Shown here: in pieces, positions 1 to 8,615 of the stretch
How the letters are laid out: every line of letters begins with the position of its first letter
How positions within the stretch are numbered: the stretch's first letter is position 1
Source: Bacteroidales bacterium UBA5515
Lineage (GTDB): Bacteria; Bacteroidota; Bacteroidia; Bacteroidales; P3
Direction of reading: 5' to 3'
Assembly: GCA_002423895.1 (NCBI GenBank)
Contig: DIOL01000025.1
Span: forward strand, 1 to 22,351
DNA length: 22,351 nt
Translations under genes and position numbers: made by a program
The notes under the pieces: model-generated
Seen by the model: the letters and a program-made list of their open reading frames with translations, nothing else
Told to the model about the DNA's origin: nothing
Databases searched by the model: none

Positions 1-61
1 CCTTATTCAGGACGGGTCAAACCTTATATAAAACTTTTTAAACTTGACTTAGATGTAGGAA

Positions 62-182
62 TCATGGCATGATATTCTCCAATTCATGCCATGATTCTTA
101 TGATTTCATGGCATGAATTCACTCATTTCATGCCATGATTTCATCCAATTCATGGCATGATTCTGGGAATATCATGCCATGA
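62..182. repeat. Six-copy palindrome array, exact 22-bp pitch
   Basis: Six copies of the 11-bp odd palindrome TCATGSCATGA start at 62, 84, 106, 128, 150 and 172, so the pitch is exactly 22 bp. The centre base alternates strictly G, C, G, C, G, C, so each copy is the exact reverse complement of its neighbour. The five 11-bp spacers differ, although spacers 1 and 4 both end in TCCAAT. All cores are identical apart from the centre base. The array lies about 190 bp upstream of the rhomboid-gene promoter. It may be a protein-binding array, a multi-hairpin RNA or a passive repeat; the sequence does not decide. Repeat and spacer are far too short for CRISPR. Confidence 0.93.
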
Positions 183-373
183 ATTCGAGATCAAAGTCAA
201 TTAAAAAAAGTTCTAAGTCTTATTAATTGATTTTTATATCTTGTTTTCAGTGATTTATGTCTTTATTATTTTGCTCTAAAATATGCTTATTTTAATAAGA
301 ATTTATTCTAATTTTTTATTCTTATTTATTGAGAATTTAAAACACTCTTTTTTGTTGATACAACAAGGCAAGT
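183..373. other. AT-rich non-coding stretch before the rhomboid gene
   Basis: No convincing reading frame is present. It holds an AT-rich inverted repeat (AATAAGAAT at 294-302 with ATTCTTATT at 318-326, 15-nt loop) and the compact palindrome described separately at 352-366. The inverted repeat is not followed by a T-run in a position that would make it a good terminator. Bases 1-61, before the palindrome array, also show no gene start or end that I can support. Confidence 0.5.
352..366. promoter_or_regulatory. Possible operator palindrome upstream of rhomboid promoter
   Basis: TTGTTGATACAACAA is a perfect 6-bp inverted repeat around a 3-base centre. It ends 7 bp before the putative -33 element at 374-377. 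The position suits an activator or repressor site. No regulator gene is adjacent, and a 6-bp arm in AT-rich DNA can arise by chance. Confidence 0.3.
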
Positions 374-405
374 TTTGGCTATTTTAAATAAATAATGTAC
401 ATTTG
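374..405 (+). promoter_or_regulatory. Bacteroidota-type promoter for the rhomboid gene
   Basis: TTTG at 374-377 and TACATTTG at 398-405 match the Bacteroidota -33 (TTTG) and -7 (TAnnTTTG) consensus with a 20-bp spacer. Transcription would begin near 411, giving an untranslated leader of about 25 nt before the ATG at 436. It probably drives the cluster that runs to 7320, since no later gene in that run has a clear promoter of its own. Confidence 0.65.
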
Positions 406-435
406 CAGGTTAATTACTAAACTTTAGAAACGATA

Positions 436-1131
436 ATGTACAATCAACAGTATAGTCCCAATAAATTTAATCTCTTACCTCCTGTTTGTAAGAATTTGCT
501 AATTATTAACATCTTAATGTTCCTTGCCACTTATGTTCTTAAGCTTAGAGGAATAAACTTGGAGGATTATCTTGGTCTTCACTTTTTTATGGCCGACTCT
601 CATCATATATGGCAATATGTTACTTATTCATTTATGCATGCAAACTTCAACCACCTTTTATTTAATATGTTTGCTATTTGGATGTTTGGTTATACTTTAG
701 AAAATATATGGGGAACCAAGCGCTTTATCTTTTTCTGTTTTACTGCTGCTTTAGGTGCTGCATTAATGCAACAGATTACTTACTATTTTATGTATAGAGA
801 TATTGCTTTAGGAATGTATGATTATATCAATACTGGTTTTGAAAATATTCCTTATAAGATTTATCTTAATCAAATTAATACTGTTGGAGCTTCAGGTATT
901 GTGTTTGGACTTTTGCTTGCCTTTGGGATGATGTTCCCTAATACTTACATTTATTTGTATTTCCTTCTTCCAATAAAAACTAAATGGTTTGTTATTGGAT
1001 ATATTGTTATAGAATTATTTAATGGAGTTGTTGGAACATCCGATGGTGTTGCTCACTTTGCACACTTAGGAGGTGCTTTGGCAGGTTTTATTTTAATTAT
1101 GCTTTGGAGAAAAGGAAAGTTTAGATTTTAA
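436..1131 (+). CDS. Rhomboid-family intramembrane serine protease
   Basis: This 231-residue polytopic inner-membrane protein should cleave transmembrane substrates within the bilayer. The catalytic serine is Ser153 in GASG (151-154). The catalytic histidine is His210 in the final-helix motif AHFAHLGG. His73 and Asn77 in FNHLLFNM match the oxyanion-hole His and Asn of GlpG. The hydrophobic pattern fits the six-helix rhomboid core, with a long loop around residues 118-148 between the third and fourth helices. There is no extra cytoplasmic domain. A good promoter lies just upstream. The Usp-like gene starts 7 bp downstream, so the two are probably co-transcribed. The substrate is unknown. Family assignment is secure because all catalytic residues are present. 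Confidence 0.93.
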   Translation: MYNQQYSPNKFNLLPPVCKNLLIINILMFLATYVLKLRGINLEDYLGLHFFMADSHHIWQYVTYSFMHANFNHLLFNMFAIWMFGYTLENIWGTKRFIFFCFTAALGAALMQQITYYFMYRDIALGMYDYINTGFENIPYKIYLNQINTVGASGIVFGLLLAFGMMFPNTYIYLYFLLPIKTKWFVIGYIVIELFNGVVGTSDGVAHFAHLGGALAGFILIMLWRKGKFRF

Positions 1132-1138
1132 AGTTTAA

Positions 1139-1990
1139 ATGTCAGAAAAAAAAGAAGTTAAAGACCAATTTATTATTGCTTATCTTCCTGATTTAGAAAA
1201 TACTCAGACGATAATTAATAATGCAATCTGTTTTGCTAAAATGCTTAACAAAGGTCTTATCTTGTTATATATTTCTGATAAAGCTTATAAATGCGTTTCT
1301 ATAACTGAGGCAGAAACTGTTCTTAAAGAATTAAGCTCCAAAATAACTGAAATCAGTTTTCATTCCTATTGTGCAATTGAAGGAGAAACTAAAGAAATAA
1401 TAAATAAAATACCACATTTATTGAGTGGAGTTTTGCTTGTTAGTTCTGCAAGTGGAGAAAGCAAAGGCAAAGAAAAACTTGCTTCAAATTCCGATATAAT
1501 GCTTAAAAACCTCTACACTTCAAGAATTGCATATTTCATATCTTCTCAAAATGTAAACTCAAACTTGTCATTTAATAAGGTTGTTATGACCATTAATAAT
1601 ATGAGAGAGAGCAAAGAAAAAGTTCTTTGGGGTTCATATTTTGGGAGGTTTGCAAACAGTGAAGTTATTGTCTATTATCACAATTATAAAGATGAGTTTT
1701 ATCGACATCAATTACATTACAACATCAAGTTTGTTATGCGCATGTTTGATAATTTCAAAATCAAATATAATCTTCATCTTTCTTCTGATTCAAAAACATT
1801 TGTTGACTATCAGGCAATTGATTATGCTAAGGAAGTTAATGCAGATTTAATTATATGTCAAACAACCAAAAACAAGAGTTGGTTTGAAGAATTGTTTACA
1901 CTTAAGGAAAGAAAGGTAATAAACAATTCTCAACAAGTTCCTGTTTTGTTTGTTAATCCAAGAGAAGACTTATTTATTTTGTGTGAATAG
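1139..1990 (+). CDS. Universal stress protein, tandem Usp domains
   Basis: This 283-residue soluble protein fits two consecutive Usp (UspA-like) domains, roughly residues 8-140 and 145-278. Both have the alternating beta-alpha pattern of the family. The second domain ends with the typical closing segment: a Leu-Lys-Glu-Arg stretch, then a Val-Pro-Val-Leu-Phe-Val strand near 267-272. I see no clear G-2x-G-9x-G(S/T) ATP-binding signature in either half, so it may belong to the non-ATP-binding group. Tandem-Usp proteins are common in Bacteroidota and are tied to stress or stationary-phase physiology, but their molecular role is usually undefined. It lies 7 bp after the rhomboid gene and 5 bp before the DUF4834 gene, which suggests one operon. 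Confidence 0.8.
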   Translation: MSEKKEVKDQFIIAYLPDLENTQTIINNAICFAKMLNKGLILLYISDKAYKCVSITEAETVLKELSSKITEISFHSYCAIEGETKEIINKIPHLLSGVLLVSSASGESKGKEKLASNSDIMLKNLYTSRIAYFISSQNVNSNLSFNKVVMTINNMRESKEKVLWGSYFGRFANSEVIVYYHNYKDEFYRHQLHYNIKFVMRMFDNFKIKYNLHLSSDSKTFVDYQAIDYAKEVNADLIICQTTKNKSWFEELFTLKERKVINNSQQVPVLFVNPREDLFILCE

Positions 1991-1995
1991 ATATT

Positions 1996-2211
1996 ATGGT
2001 TAATGTATTATTAGGTTTAATATTGTTCTATGTTTTTTTTAGGTTAATCACTACTTTGATAATTCCTAAAATAACTCAACATAAAATTAATAAGTATAAG
2101 GAAGAATTAGAAAAAGAAAATCAAGAAATAATTAATCGCAAAGAAAAAAGAAATAATAACAATATTCACCCCTCTTTAAAAAAGTATTACGAAAATAAGG
2201 ATAAACAATAA
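1996..2211 (+). CDS. DUF4834-like small membrane protein
   Basis: This is a 71-residue protein with one N-terminal membrane helix (about residues 3-25) and then a highly charged, Lys/Glu/Asn-rich cytoplasmic tail. Length, layout and position immediately before a YfhO-family gene match the DUF4834 family of Bacteroidota. No catalytic motif is visible and the function is unknown. The close spacing (5 bp after the Usp gene, 12 bp before yfhO) suggests co-expression. It might be a small partner of the large YfhO protein, but that is inference from gene order alone. Confidence 0.7.
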   Translation: MVNVLLGLILFYVFFRLITTLIIPKITQHKINKYKEELEKENQEIINRKEKRNNNNIHPSLKKYYENKDKQ

Positions 2212-2223
2212 ATTATTATAGAA

Positions 2224-4818
2224 ATGAATAAAGAAAACATTTTCAAGAAATTTTTGCCTCATATAATTGCTATACTTATATTTTTAGCAGTTAGTGCAAT
2301 TTACTTCTCTCCTATTTTGGAAGGATTGGAACTTCGTCAAAGTGATATGTCTAATTTTAAAGGAATGTCAAAAGAGCTTGCTGATTATAAAGAAGCTACA
2401 GGAAAAGGTGCATCATGGACAAATTCTTTGTTTGGAGGAATGCCTTCTTATCAAATTTTGGGTCCAGACACTTATAATGTTTTGGGACCTATTTCCAAAC
2501 CTTTAACTCTATGGGGTTATAATTTGAACTTAGGAGTAATGTTCCTTTATATGTTAGGTTTCTATATTTTTGTAATAGCAATTGGAGGAAATTATTGGCT
2601 TGGAATATTGGCTGCGTTGGCTTATGCTTTAGCTTCTTATAATATAATTATTATTGAAGTGGGCCATATAACCAAAGCTTGGGCAATGGCTATGATGGCT
2701 CCAATTTTTGCAGGAATGATTCTTGTCTTTAGAAAGAAATACCTTTCTGGAGGAGCACTTTTTATTCTTGCTTTAGGATTACAAATCAGTTTTTCTCATA
2801 TACAAATTACCTACTACACAATGTTAGGAGGGATAATTTTAGCAATTACATATTTTGTATTCGCAATAAAAGACAAAAAAATAAAAGATTATTTAATTGG
2901 TGGAGTTGTTTTGGTTTTAGGTTCTTTTATTGCATTAATTCCTAATTCTTCTTCTTTAGCAATGAATCAAGAATATCTAAAACATACAATGAGAGGTGGT
3001 TCAGATATTACTGTTAAACCTAAAGGAGATACACAAACAAAAAATGCAAAAGGACTAACTATTGACTATGCTTATGCTTGGAGTTATGGAAAAGGAGAAA
3101 CTCTTACAATTTTAATTCCTGATGCTAAGGGAGGTGGAAGTTCAGATCAAAGAATTGAAAAAAATGCTAAGAATAGGATTTCTCATGCACAATCTAATCC
3201 ACCAACTCGCCAAAATGATCCAAACATTAATCAAGTTATGAATCAATATGTTCAAGCATCATATTGGGGAGAACAACCATTTACTGCAGGAACAGTTTAT
3301 TTTGGAGCAATTATTATATTTTTAGCAACACTTGGTTTTATTCTTATTAAAGGAAGAGAACGTTGGTGGCTTTTAATTGCTACAATACTTTCATTTATTT
3401 TGGCATGGGGAAATAACTTTTTAGCAGTAAATGAATGGCTATTCTATAATTTACCTTTCTACAATAAGTTCCGTACTCCTTCAATGGCATTGGTTTTAGC
3501 TAATGTAACTGTAATTATTCTTGCGGTTTTAGGCCTGAAAGAGTTTTTCTCAAAACAAATAGATAATAAGAAAAAGAAAAAAGCTTTGTATATCTCTGCA
3601 GGTATAGTTGGAGGAATTTCTCTTTTATGTGCAATAATGCCATCTATGTTTGCTTCATTTGCTTCAACTAAGGATTCAATGTTTGAAGAATATTTAGGTT
3701 CAAGTTTTGTTCAAGCTTTGTATGAAGATAGAAAATCATTGTTTGTTTCAGATGCTTGGCGTTCTTTCTTATTTATTGCAGGAGCATTTGCTGCTTTATA
3801 TTTATTTGCATTAGAAAAAGTAAAAAAAGAATATGTTGTTTCAATTATCCTTACAGTTCTAATTGTTTTCGACCTTTGGGGAGTTGACAAGAGATATTTA
3901 ACTAAAGATAATTTTGTTAAACAACAAGAAACAGCAATTTATCCTACTTCTGCTGATGAAGAAATCCTTACTCAAGTAAAGGAAAATAATATAAATCATT
4001 ATAGAGTATACAATCTTTCAGTAAATACATTCAATGATGCATCAACTTCTTATTTCCACCCTTCAATTGGAGGTTATCATGGTGCAAAACTTCAACGTTA
4101 TCAAGACATAATTGATTTTTATTTCTTGAATAAGAATTATGTTCAAAATGATTTAATGGATGAAGTAAAATTAATGAATAATCCAATACGTCAGTTCTTT
4201 AAGGCATATCAAGGACAAGTATCTGCAAACATTGGAGTTTTGAATATGTTAGATACAAAATACTTAATCCTTCCAACTGGAGAAGGAGTTAAAGCATATC
4301 CTAACACTGAAGCCTGTGGAGCAGCTTGGTTTGTTCCAACAATTCAATGGGCTAAAGATGCTAATGAAGAAATTCTATTGCTTGATAATTTTAATCCAAG
4401 ACAAAAAGCTATTATTGATGCTAAATTCAAATCAATTGTAAAACCAATAACTTCTTTTGACTCAACAGCTACAATTAAATTTGAAAGAGCAGCTGATAAT
4501 AGTCCAGAATATTTGAAATATACTACAAATTCAAATAGTGATGCAGTTATGGTATGTTCTGAAATTTATTATCCTGAAGATTGGAAGGCTTATATTGATG
4601 GAAAAGAAGTTGAATATTTTAGAGCAAATTATATTCTTAGAGCAATCAATGTTCCAAAGGGAAAACATATTGTTGAGTTTAAGTTGGAATCAGATACATT
4701 CAATACTTATAAAATAATATCTTTAATAGGTTCAATTATCATTATACTAATTGTTTTAATAGCTATTTGCTACCCTTTTTATCAAAAAAGAAAATTAAAT
4801 ATTAATAACAAAAAATAA
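2224..4818 (+). CDS. YfhO-family multi-spanning membrane protein
   Basis: This 864-residue protein has an N-terminal membrane anchor (about residues 12-31), many hydrophobic helices in the first 600 residues and a final helix before a short basic tail. It resembles the YfhO/DUF6311 group of large GT-C-like membrane proteins. In some Firmicutes relatives, YfhO-type proteins take part in glycosylating cell-envelope polymers such as lipoteichoic acid. The Bacteroidota versions are uncharacterised. A hydrophilic loop around residues 260-345 is rich in Gly, Asn and Gln. The soluble C-terminal part (about 580-830) ends in a beta-rich domain with the family-typical sequence near YFRANYILRAINVPKG. 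It follows the DUF4834 gene by 12 bp and precedes the S9 peptidase by 6 bp. Acceptor and donor substrates are unknown. Confidence 0.85.
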   Translation: MNKENIFKKFLPHIIAILIFLAVSAIYFSPILEGLELRQSDMSNFKGMSKELADYKEATGKGASWTNSLFGGMPSYQILGPDTYNVLGPISKPLTLWGYNLNLGVMFLYMLGFYIFVIAIGGNYWLGILAALAYALASYNIIIIEVGHITKAWAMAMMAPIFAGMILVFRKKYLSGGALFILALGLQISFSHIQITYYTMLGGIILAITYFVFAIKDKKIKDYLIGGVVLVLGSFIALIPNSSSLAMNQEYLKHTMRGGSDITVKPKGDTQTKNAKGLTIDYAYAWSYGKGETLTILIPDAKGGGSSDQRIEKNAKNRISHAQSNPPTRQNDPNINQVMNQYVQASYWGEQPFTAGTVYFGAIIIFLATLGFILIKGRERWWLLIATILSFILAWGNNFLAVNEWLFYNLPFYNKFRTPSMALVLANVTVIILAVLGLKEFFSKQIDNKKKKKALYISAGIVGGISLLCAIMPSMFASFASTKDSMFEEYLGSSFVQALYEDRKSLFVSDAWRSFLFIAGAFAALYLFALEKVKKEYVVSIILTVLIVFDLWGVDKRYLTKDNFVKQQETAIYPTSADEEILTQVKENNINHYRVYNLSVNTFNDASTSYFHPSIGGYHGAKLQRYQDIIDFYFLNKNYVQNDLMDEVKLMNNPIRQFFKAYQGQVSANIGVLNMLDTKYLILPTGEGVKAYPNTEACGAAWFVPTIQWAKDANEEILLLDNFNPRQKAIIDAKFKSIVKPITSFDSTATIKFERAADNSPEYLKYTTNSNSDAVMVCSEIYYPEDWKAYIDGKEVEYFRANYILRAINVPKGKHIVEFKLESDTFNTYKIISLIGSIIIILIVLIAICYPFYQKRKLNINNKK

Positions 4819-4824
4819 TTCTTT

Positions 4825-7320
4825 ATGAGACGATTAATTTATTTATCTTTTTGTCTATTTACTATTCTTAATAGTCAAATTGCTTTTTCTCAAATTGAAA
4901 TTCGTAAACCTTTTATGGTTGATTCTATTAATAATAAAGGAGAAAAATTTAATATAAATAATCTTCTGCAAATTCCTTCTTTGAAGGATTTAGAGCAAGA
5001 GAATAATTTTGAAACAATAGTAGTTAATCAAACAACTAATATAGACTTGCCTAAAGATAAATCAAATCTTATAAAGACATATACTTGTAAGATTATTACC
5101 AATTCTTATTCAAATTCAACTTTTAATTTATATACTACTGATAAAGTTAAAATAGCATTGGATGGAAAAAGTATAAAAGAAAGATTAGAAACTAAAGATT
5201 CTTTGGGTGAAGGAAGTAAGATTTCTTTTGATTTAAAACTTGAACCAGGTGCTTATACTCTTTCATTTACTTTCTTGATTTCTGTTGAAAATAGTGAACA
5301 TTCATTTCGTTTAGAAAAAGAAAAAGGCAACATAAATATTGGAAATGATGCTAAAATTGGACTTACCCTTAAACAAATGTTAACTGGAAGAAATATATAC
5401 TCAAGTACTATTTCTCCAAGTGGTAATTATGTATTAGTAAAATATTATGATGTTAATGATAAAGGAAAAAGAAGTTATGGCTATAGTATATTTAGTGAAA
5501 CTAAATTAGTTTTTCAAAATGAAGGCAACTCTTCTATAAATTGGGTAGATGTAAAAGGTGGAATTGAAAAATGGAATGATGTATTATATTATATAGAAAA
5601 TAAAGATGATAATATTAAATTAATTACTCAAACTGTTGATGGAATGAAAACAACTTTTTTGGAAAATCTTCCAGAGGGCAGTGTTTCTCTTTCAGCTATT
5701 AATAATAATATTTTAATTATCTCTCAAACATCTAAAATTGATAATTCTAAAGAAGATCTTACTCGATATTTAATGCCTGATGATAGAATTGAAGGCTGGA
5801 GAAACAGAACAACTTTGTCTTTATATGATATAAATACTAAAACATTACAACCTCTAACCTATGGTTATCATTCTACATATTTGAATGATTATAATCCAAA
5901 GACTAATTCAATACTATTTTCTGTGTCTTATGATAATATTACAGAAAGACCTTTTGATAAAAAATCCATGTATCAAATTAATCTATCTTCTTTTAAAGTT
6001 GATACCATCATTAATCAAGATGCTTTTGTGTCTTATGCTAATTATATTCCAAATACAGATAAGATTATTGTTTTGGCAAGTGGAGAAGCATTTAATTCAA
6101 TAGGAAGTACATTAAAAAAAGGAGTTATTCCAAACGCATATCATGGATTATTATTTATTTTAGATACAAAAACAAAAGAAGTTGAATGTATTACAAAAAA
6201 CTTTAATCCATCTATAAGTGAATTTATTATTACAGAAAATGGGAAACTATTCTTTAAGGCAGAGAATAAAGATTCAATTTCTGTATTTCAATACGATTTT
6301 TCTAAGAAAGTTATAAATAAATTGGAACTTGGTTTAGATATTGTTTCTTCTTTTTCACTTGATTCAAAAGGTGAGAATATTTCTTATTATGGTCAGAGAT
6401 ATAATGATTTTCCAATGGTTTTTGTATCTAAAAATATTGAAAAAGGAATTTCTCCAATTGAAGTTTATAAAGCAAAGAGCAAAGAAAATTTAGCTCTTGG
6501 AGAAATGAGAGAATGGAATTTTGATTTTAAAGGAACTAAAATTGAAGGAAGATACTACTTGCCTCATGATTTTGATTCTAAAAAGAAATATCCAATGATT
6601 GTTTATTATTATGGTGGTACTTCACCAACTGACAGAAGTTTTGAAATGCGTTATTCTGCATATCTTTATACTGCTCAAGGCTATATTGTATATGTTTTGA
6701 ATCCAAGTGGAACAACAGGATATGGTCAAGAATTTGCTGCTCGACATGTTAATGCTTGGGGAGAAAGAACTGCTGATGAAATAATTTTTGGTGTTAAAAA
6801 ATTATGTAAGGAAAATTCTTTTATTGATGTTTCTAAGATTGGTTGTATGGGTGCAAGTTATGGCGGTTTTATGACACAACTTCTTCAAACAAAAACTGAT
6901 ATTTTTGCCTGTGCAATTTCTCATGCAGGTATATCTGATATTACTTCATATTGGGGAGAAGGATATTGGGGCTACTCCTATTCTTCTGGAGCTACTGCTA
7001 ATTCATATCCTTGGAATAGAAAAGATATTTATGTTGAAAGAAGTCCTTTGTTTAATGCAAACAAAATTAAAACCCCTATTCTACTTCTTCATGGAGATTC
7101 AGATACTAATGTTCCTATTGGTGAGAGTATTCAAATGTTCAATGCTTTGAAAATATTAGGAAAAGATGTTGAATTTATTTCTGTAAAAGGAGAAAACCAT
7201 GGTATTGTTGATTTTGATAAAAGATTGAAATGGAATAACACTATTTATGCATATTTTGCTAAATACCTAAAAGGAGATTCTTCTTGGTGGGAATCAATTT
7301 ATCCTGATACTAAACTATAA
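4825..7320 (+). CDS. Secreted S9 (prolyl oligopeptidase-type) peptidase
   Basis: The protein has 831 residues and an N-terminal signal peptide (about 1-22, ending AFSQ), so it is exported to the periplasm or envelope. It reads as a short beta-rich N-terminal region, a propeller-like region (about 170-560) and a C-terminal alpha/beta hydrolase domain (about 580-825). The S9 catalytic triad is complete: Ser678 in GASYGG, Asp760 in HGDSDTNVP and His792 in ENHGI. The family removes dipeptides or cleaves after proline or other small residues in short peptides. The exact specificity (DPP-IV-like or acylaminoacyl-peptidase-like) cannot be read from the sequence. No T9SS sorting domain is visible at its C-terminus. 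It is the last gene of the plus-strand cluster and ends 33 bp from the convergent gene at 7354. Confidence 0.9.
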   Translation: MRRLIYLSFCLFTILNSQIAFSQIEIRKPFMVDSINNKGEKFNINNLLQIPSLKDLEQENNFETIVVNQTTNIDLPKDKSNLIKTYTCKIITNSYSNSTFNLYTTDKVKIALDGKSIKERLETKDSLGEGSKISFDLKLEPGAYTLSFTFLISVENSEHSFRLEKEKGNINIGNDAKIGLTLKQMLTGRNIYSSTISPSGNYVLVKYYDVNDKGKRSYGYSIFSETKLVFQNEGNSSINWVDVKGGIEKWNDVLYYIENKDDNIKLITQTVDGMKTTFLENLPEGSVSLSAINNNILIISQTSKIDNSKEDLTRYLMPDDRIEGWRNRTTLSLYDINTKTLQPLTYGYHSTYLNDYNPKTNSILFSVSYDNITERPFDKKSMYQINLSSFKVDTIINQDAFVSYANYIPNTDKIIVLASGEAFNSIGSTLKKGVIPNAYHGLLFILDTKTKEVECITKNFNPSISEFIITENGKLFFKAENKDSISVFQYDFSKKVINKLELGLDIVSSFSLDSKGENISYYGQRYNDFPMVFVSKNIEKGISPIEVYKAKSKENLALGEMREWNFDFKGTKIEGRYYLPHDFDSKKKYPMIVYYYGGTSPTDRSFEMRYSAYLYTAQGYIVYVLNPSGTTGYGQEFAARHVNAWGERTADEIIFGVKKLCKENSFIDVSKIGCMGASYGGFMTQLLQTKTDIFACAISHAGISDITSYWGEGYWGYSYSSGATANSYPWNRKDIYVERSPLFNANKIKTPILLLHGDSDTNVPIGESIQMFNALKILGKDVEFISVKGENHGIVDFDKRLKWNNTIYAYFAKYLKGDSSWWESIYPDTKL

Positions 7321-7353
7321 AATTAATTAAAAATTTATTTGACTTTAGATTTT

Positions 7354-8556
7354 CTATTTGGTAGTAATTTTATGTTTATGATAATTCTTATATATAAATG
7401 TGCTATTTTCTAAATCATAAGTTTCCCATTGATTATCTTGATTAAGCATCATTACTATATTTTTTGAATTATATTCTATTTTCTTATACTTAGGTTTTAC
7501 AATTTTGTAAGACCTATTTCTTATTCCATAATTACCTTCTTTATCTTTAATAATTAAGAATTTCTTTTCGTCTTCAAATGGAATGTTATTAGCGACAACT
7601 CCATATTGAGGATAAGCAAAAATATTATATCCTAAAGATAATGATGGAATAATTATTATTGATACCACAACTATTATAAATGATTTAATATGAGATTTAG
7701 TAAAGAAGTAAAATACAAAGTACATAATAAAAGCAGAAAGAATAAAAATATTAATACCCCAGTAGGGAATTTTTTGTGAATATATTAATGCTGTTAGTAA
7801 AATTGCTGCAATAAAAAAGACAATCAATTTACATTTTTTGTTTATTTTTATATTCAAATGAACTCTTTTGCAAAATTCGTATATAGAATACAAAGAAATA
7901 GGAACTGCCAAAAAGGCCCAATTAATATTAGTTGATATAATTCCAACCCACAAAGAAATTGCCATAAAAAAACAAATGACGATTACATCCATTATTCTTA
8001 GTTTTTTTGATAAAGTAGATGCATAGAAGCCAGAAAAAACATCAAAAGCTTTTGCCTTATTATTTAGTTTAACTTTAAATAAAATATAGAATGCATAAAT
8101 TGTTATTGGAGTATAAAATAGATAAAGATATAATATATATGTTATTATTTTACTAATTCCATTCGGTATTACAAAAATAAATTTATTGAAAAAACGAATA
8201 AGAGAATCGAAAATTAATATAAATGGAGAAGAAGTATCAATGTATTTAGTTTCTGCGTAAATAACTATTAATAAAAATATTATCGCGATTGGAATTCCTA
8301 ATCTTTGTTTTGAAAAAACTAAAAGTGATAAGTTAAATCTAAAAACAAATAAAATAAATATTAATAGTAAAAACATTAACCCATCATAAGGTAAATTTTT
8401 GTCAAAATTTCCAATCAAATATTCTTTGAATGAAAAAATTGCAAGAAGAAGCAAGAAAAAAATATCAAATAAAAGAAATAAATATTTTTTCTTATTCTGT
8501 TTAAACCAAATAGTTGAAAAAGTAAATGATTCTTTTTCAGATAATTTTTTAGCCAT
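7354..8556 (-). CDS. Unrecognised polytopic membrane protein with WG-like tail
   Basis: This 400-residue protein starts with a short cytoplasmic-looking segment rich in Lys and Ser. About nine hydrophobic helices follow (roughly 25-44, 59-80, 86-102, 135-160, 188-208, 212-228, 243-260, 266-285, 292-311), then a soluble C-terminal tail of about 85 residues. Residues 333-362 (KDKEGNYGIRN, then IVKPKYKKIEY) resemble one WG beta-repeat, a motif usually found in strings in Bacteroidota proteins; here I see one clear copy. It lies 59 bp downstream of trmD on the same strand and may have its own weak promoter. I do not recognise the family and assign no function. A Phe/Ile/Lys-rich composition is normal for this genome. 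Confidence 0.7.
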   Translation of the reverse strand: MAKKLSEKESFTFSTIWFKQNKKKYLFLLFDIFFLLLLAIFSFKEYLIGNFDKNLPYDGLMFLLLIFILFVFRFNLSLLVFSKQRLGIPIAIIFLLIVIYAETKYIDTSSPFILIFDSLIRFFNKFIFVIPNGISKIITYILYLYLFYTPITIYAFYILFKVKLNNKAKAFDVFSGFYASTLSKKLRIMDVIVICFFMAISLWVGIISTNINWAFLAVPISLYSIYEFCKRVHLNIKINKKCKLIVFFIAAILLTALIYSQKIPYWGINIFILSAFIMYFVFYFFTKSHIKSFIIVVVSIIIIPSLSLGYNIFAYPQYGVVANNIPFEDEKKFLIIKDKEGNYGIRNRSYKIVKPKYKKIEYNSKNIVMMLNQDNQWETYDLENSTFIYKNYHKHKITTK

Positions 8557-8572
8557 AATTAATTATTTGCAG

Positions 8573-8580
8573 CAAAATTA
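8573..8580 (-). promoter_or_regulatory. Possible -7 element for the WG-tail membrane protein
   Basis: On the minus strand this reads TAATTTTG, a full match to TAnnTTTG, and it lies 16 bp before the start codon at 8556. No good TTTG -33 element is present at the right distance, so it may be chance in AT-rich DNA, with the gene read through from trmD. Confidence 0.3.
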
Positions 8581-8615
8581 AATAAAATTACTATGTGAAT
8601 ATCTGTTTTGATAAT

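Noticed and set aside
62..182. CRISPR array
   Set aside because: Repeats and spacers are only 11 bp, the repeat is a full palindrome that alternates orientation, and no cas gene is in the window.
62..182. Insertion-sequence or transposon ends
   Set aside because: No transposase gene, target-site duplication or long terminal inverted repeat accompanies either palindrome array.
294..326. Terminator hairpin at the start of the window
   Set aside because: It is composed only of A/T-rich arms with a 15-nt loop and no T-run immediately after; more likely composition than function.
4825..7320. T9SS cargo status of the S9 peptidase
   Set aside because: It has a signal peptide, but the C-terminus continues the hydrolase domain and lacks the sorting-domain pattern seen at 20109-22257.
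7321..7353. Bidirectional terminator between the S9 peptidase and the convergent membrane-protein gene
   Set aside because: The 33-bp gap holds only short AT palindromes and no stable stem.
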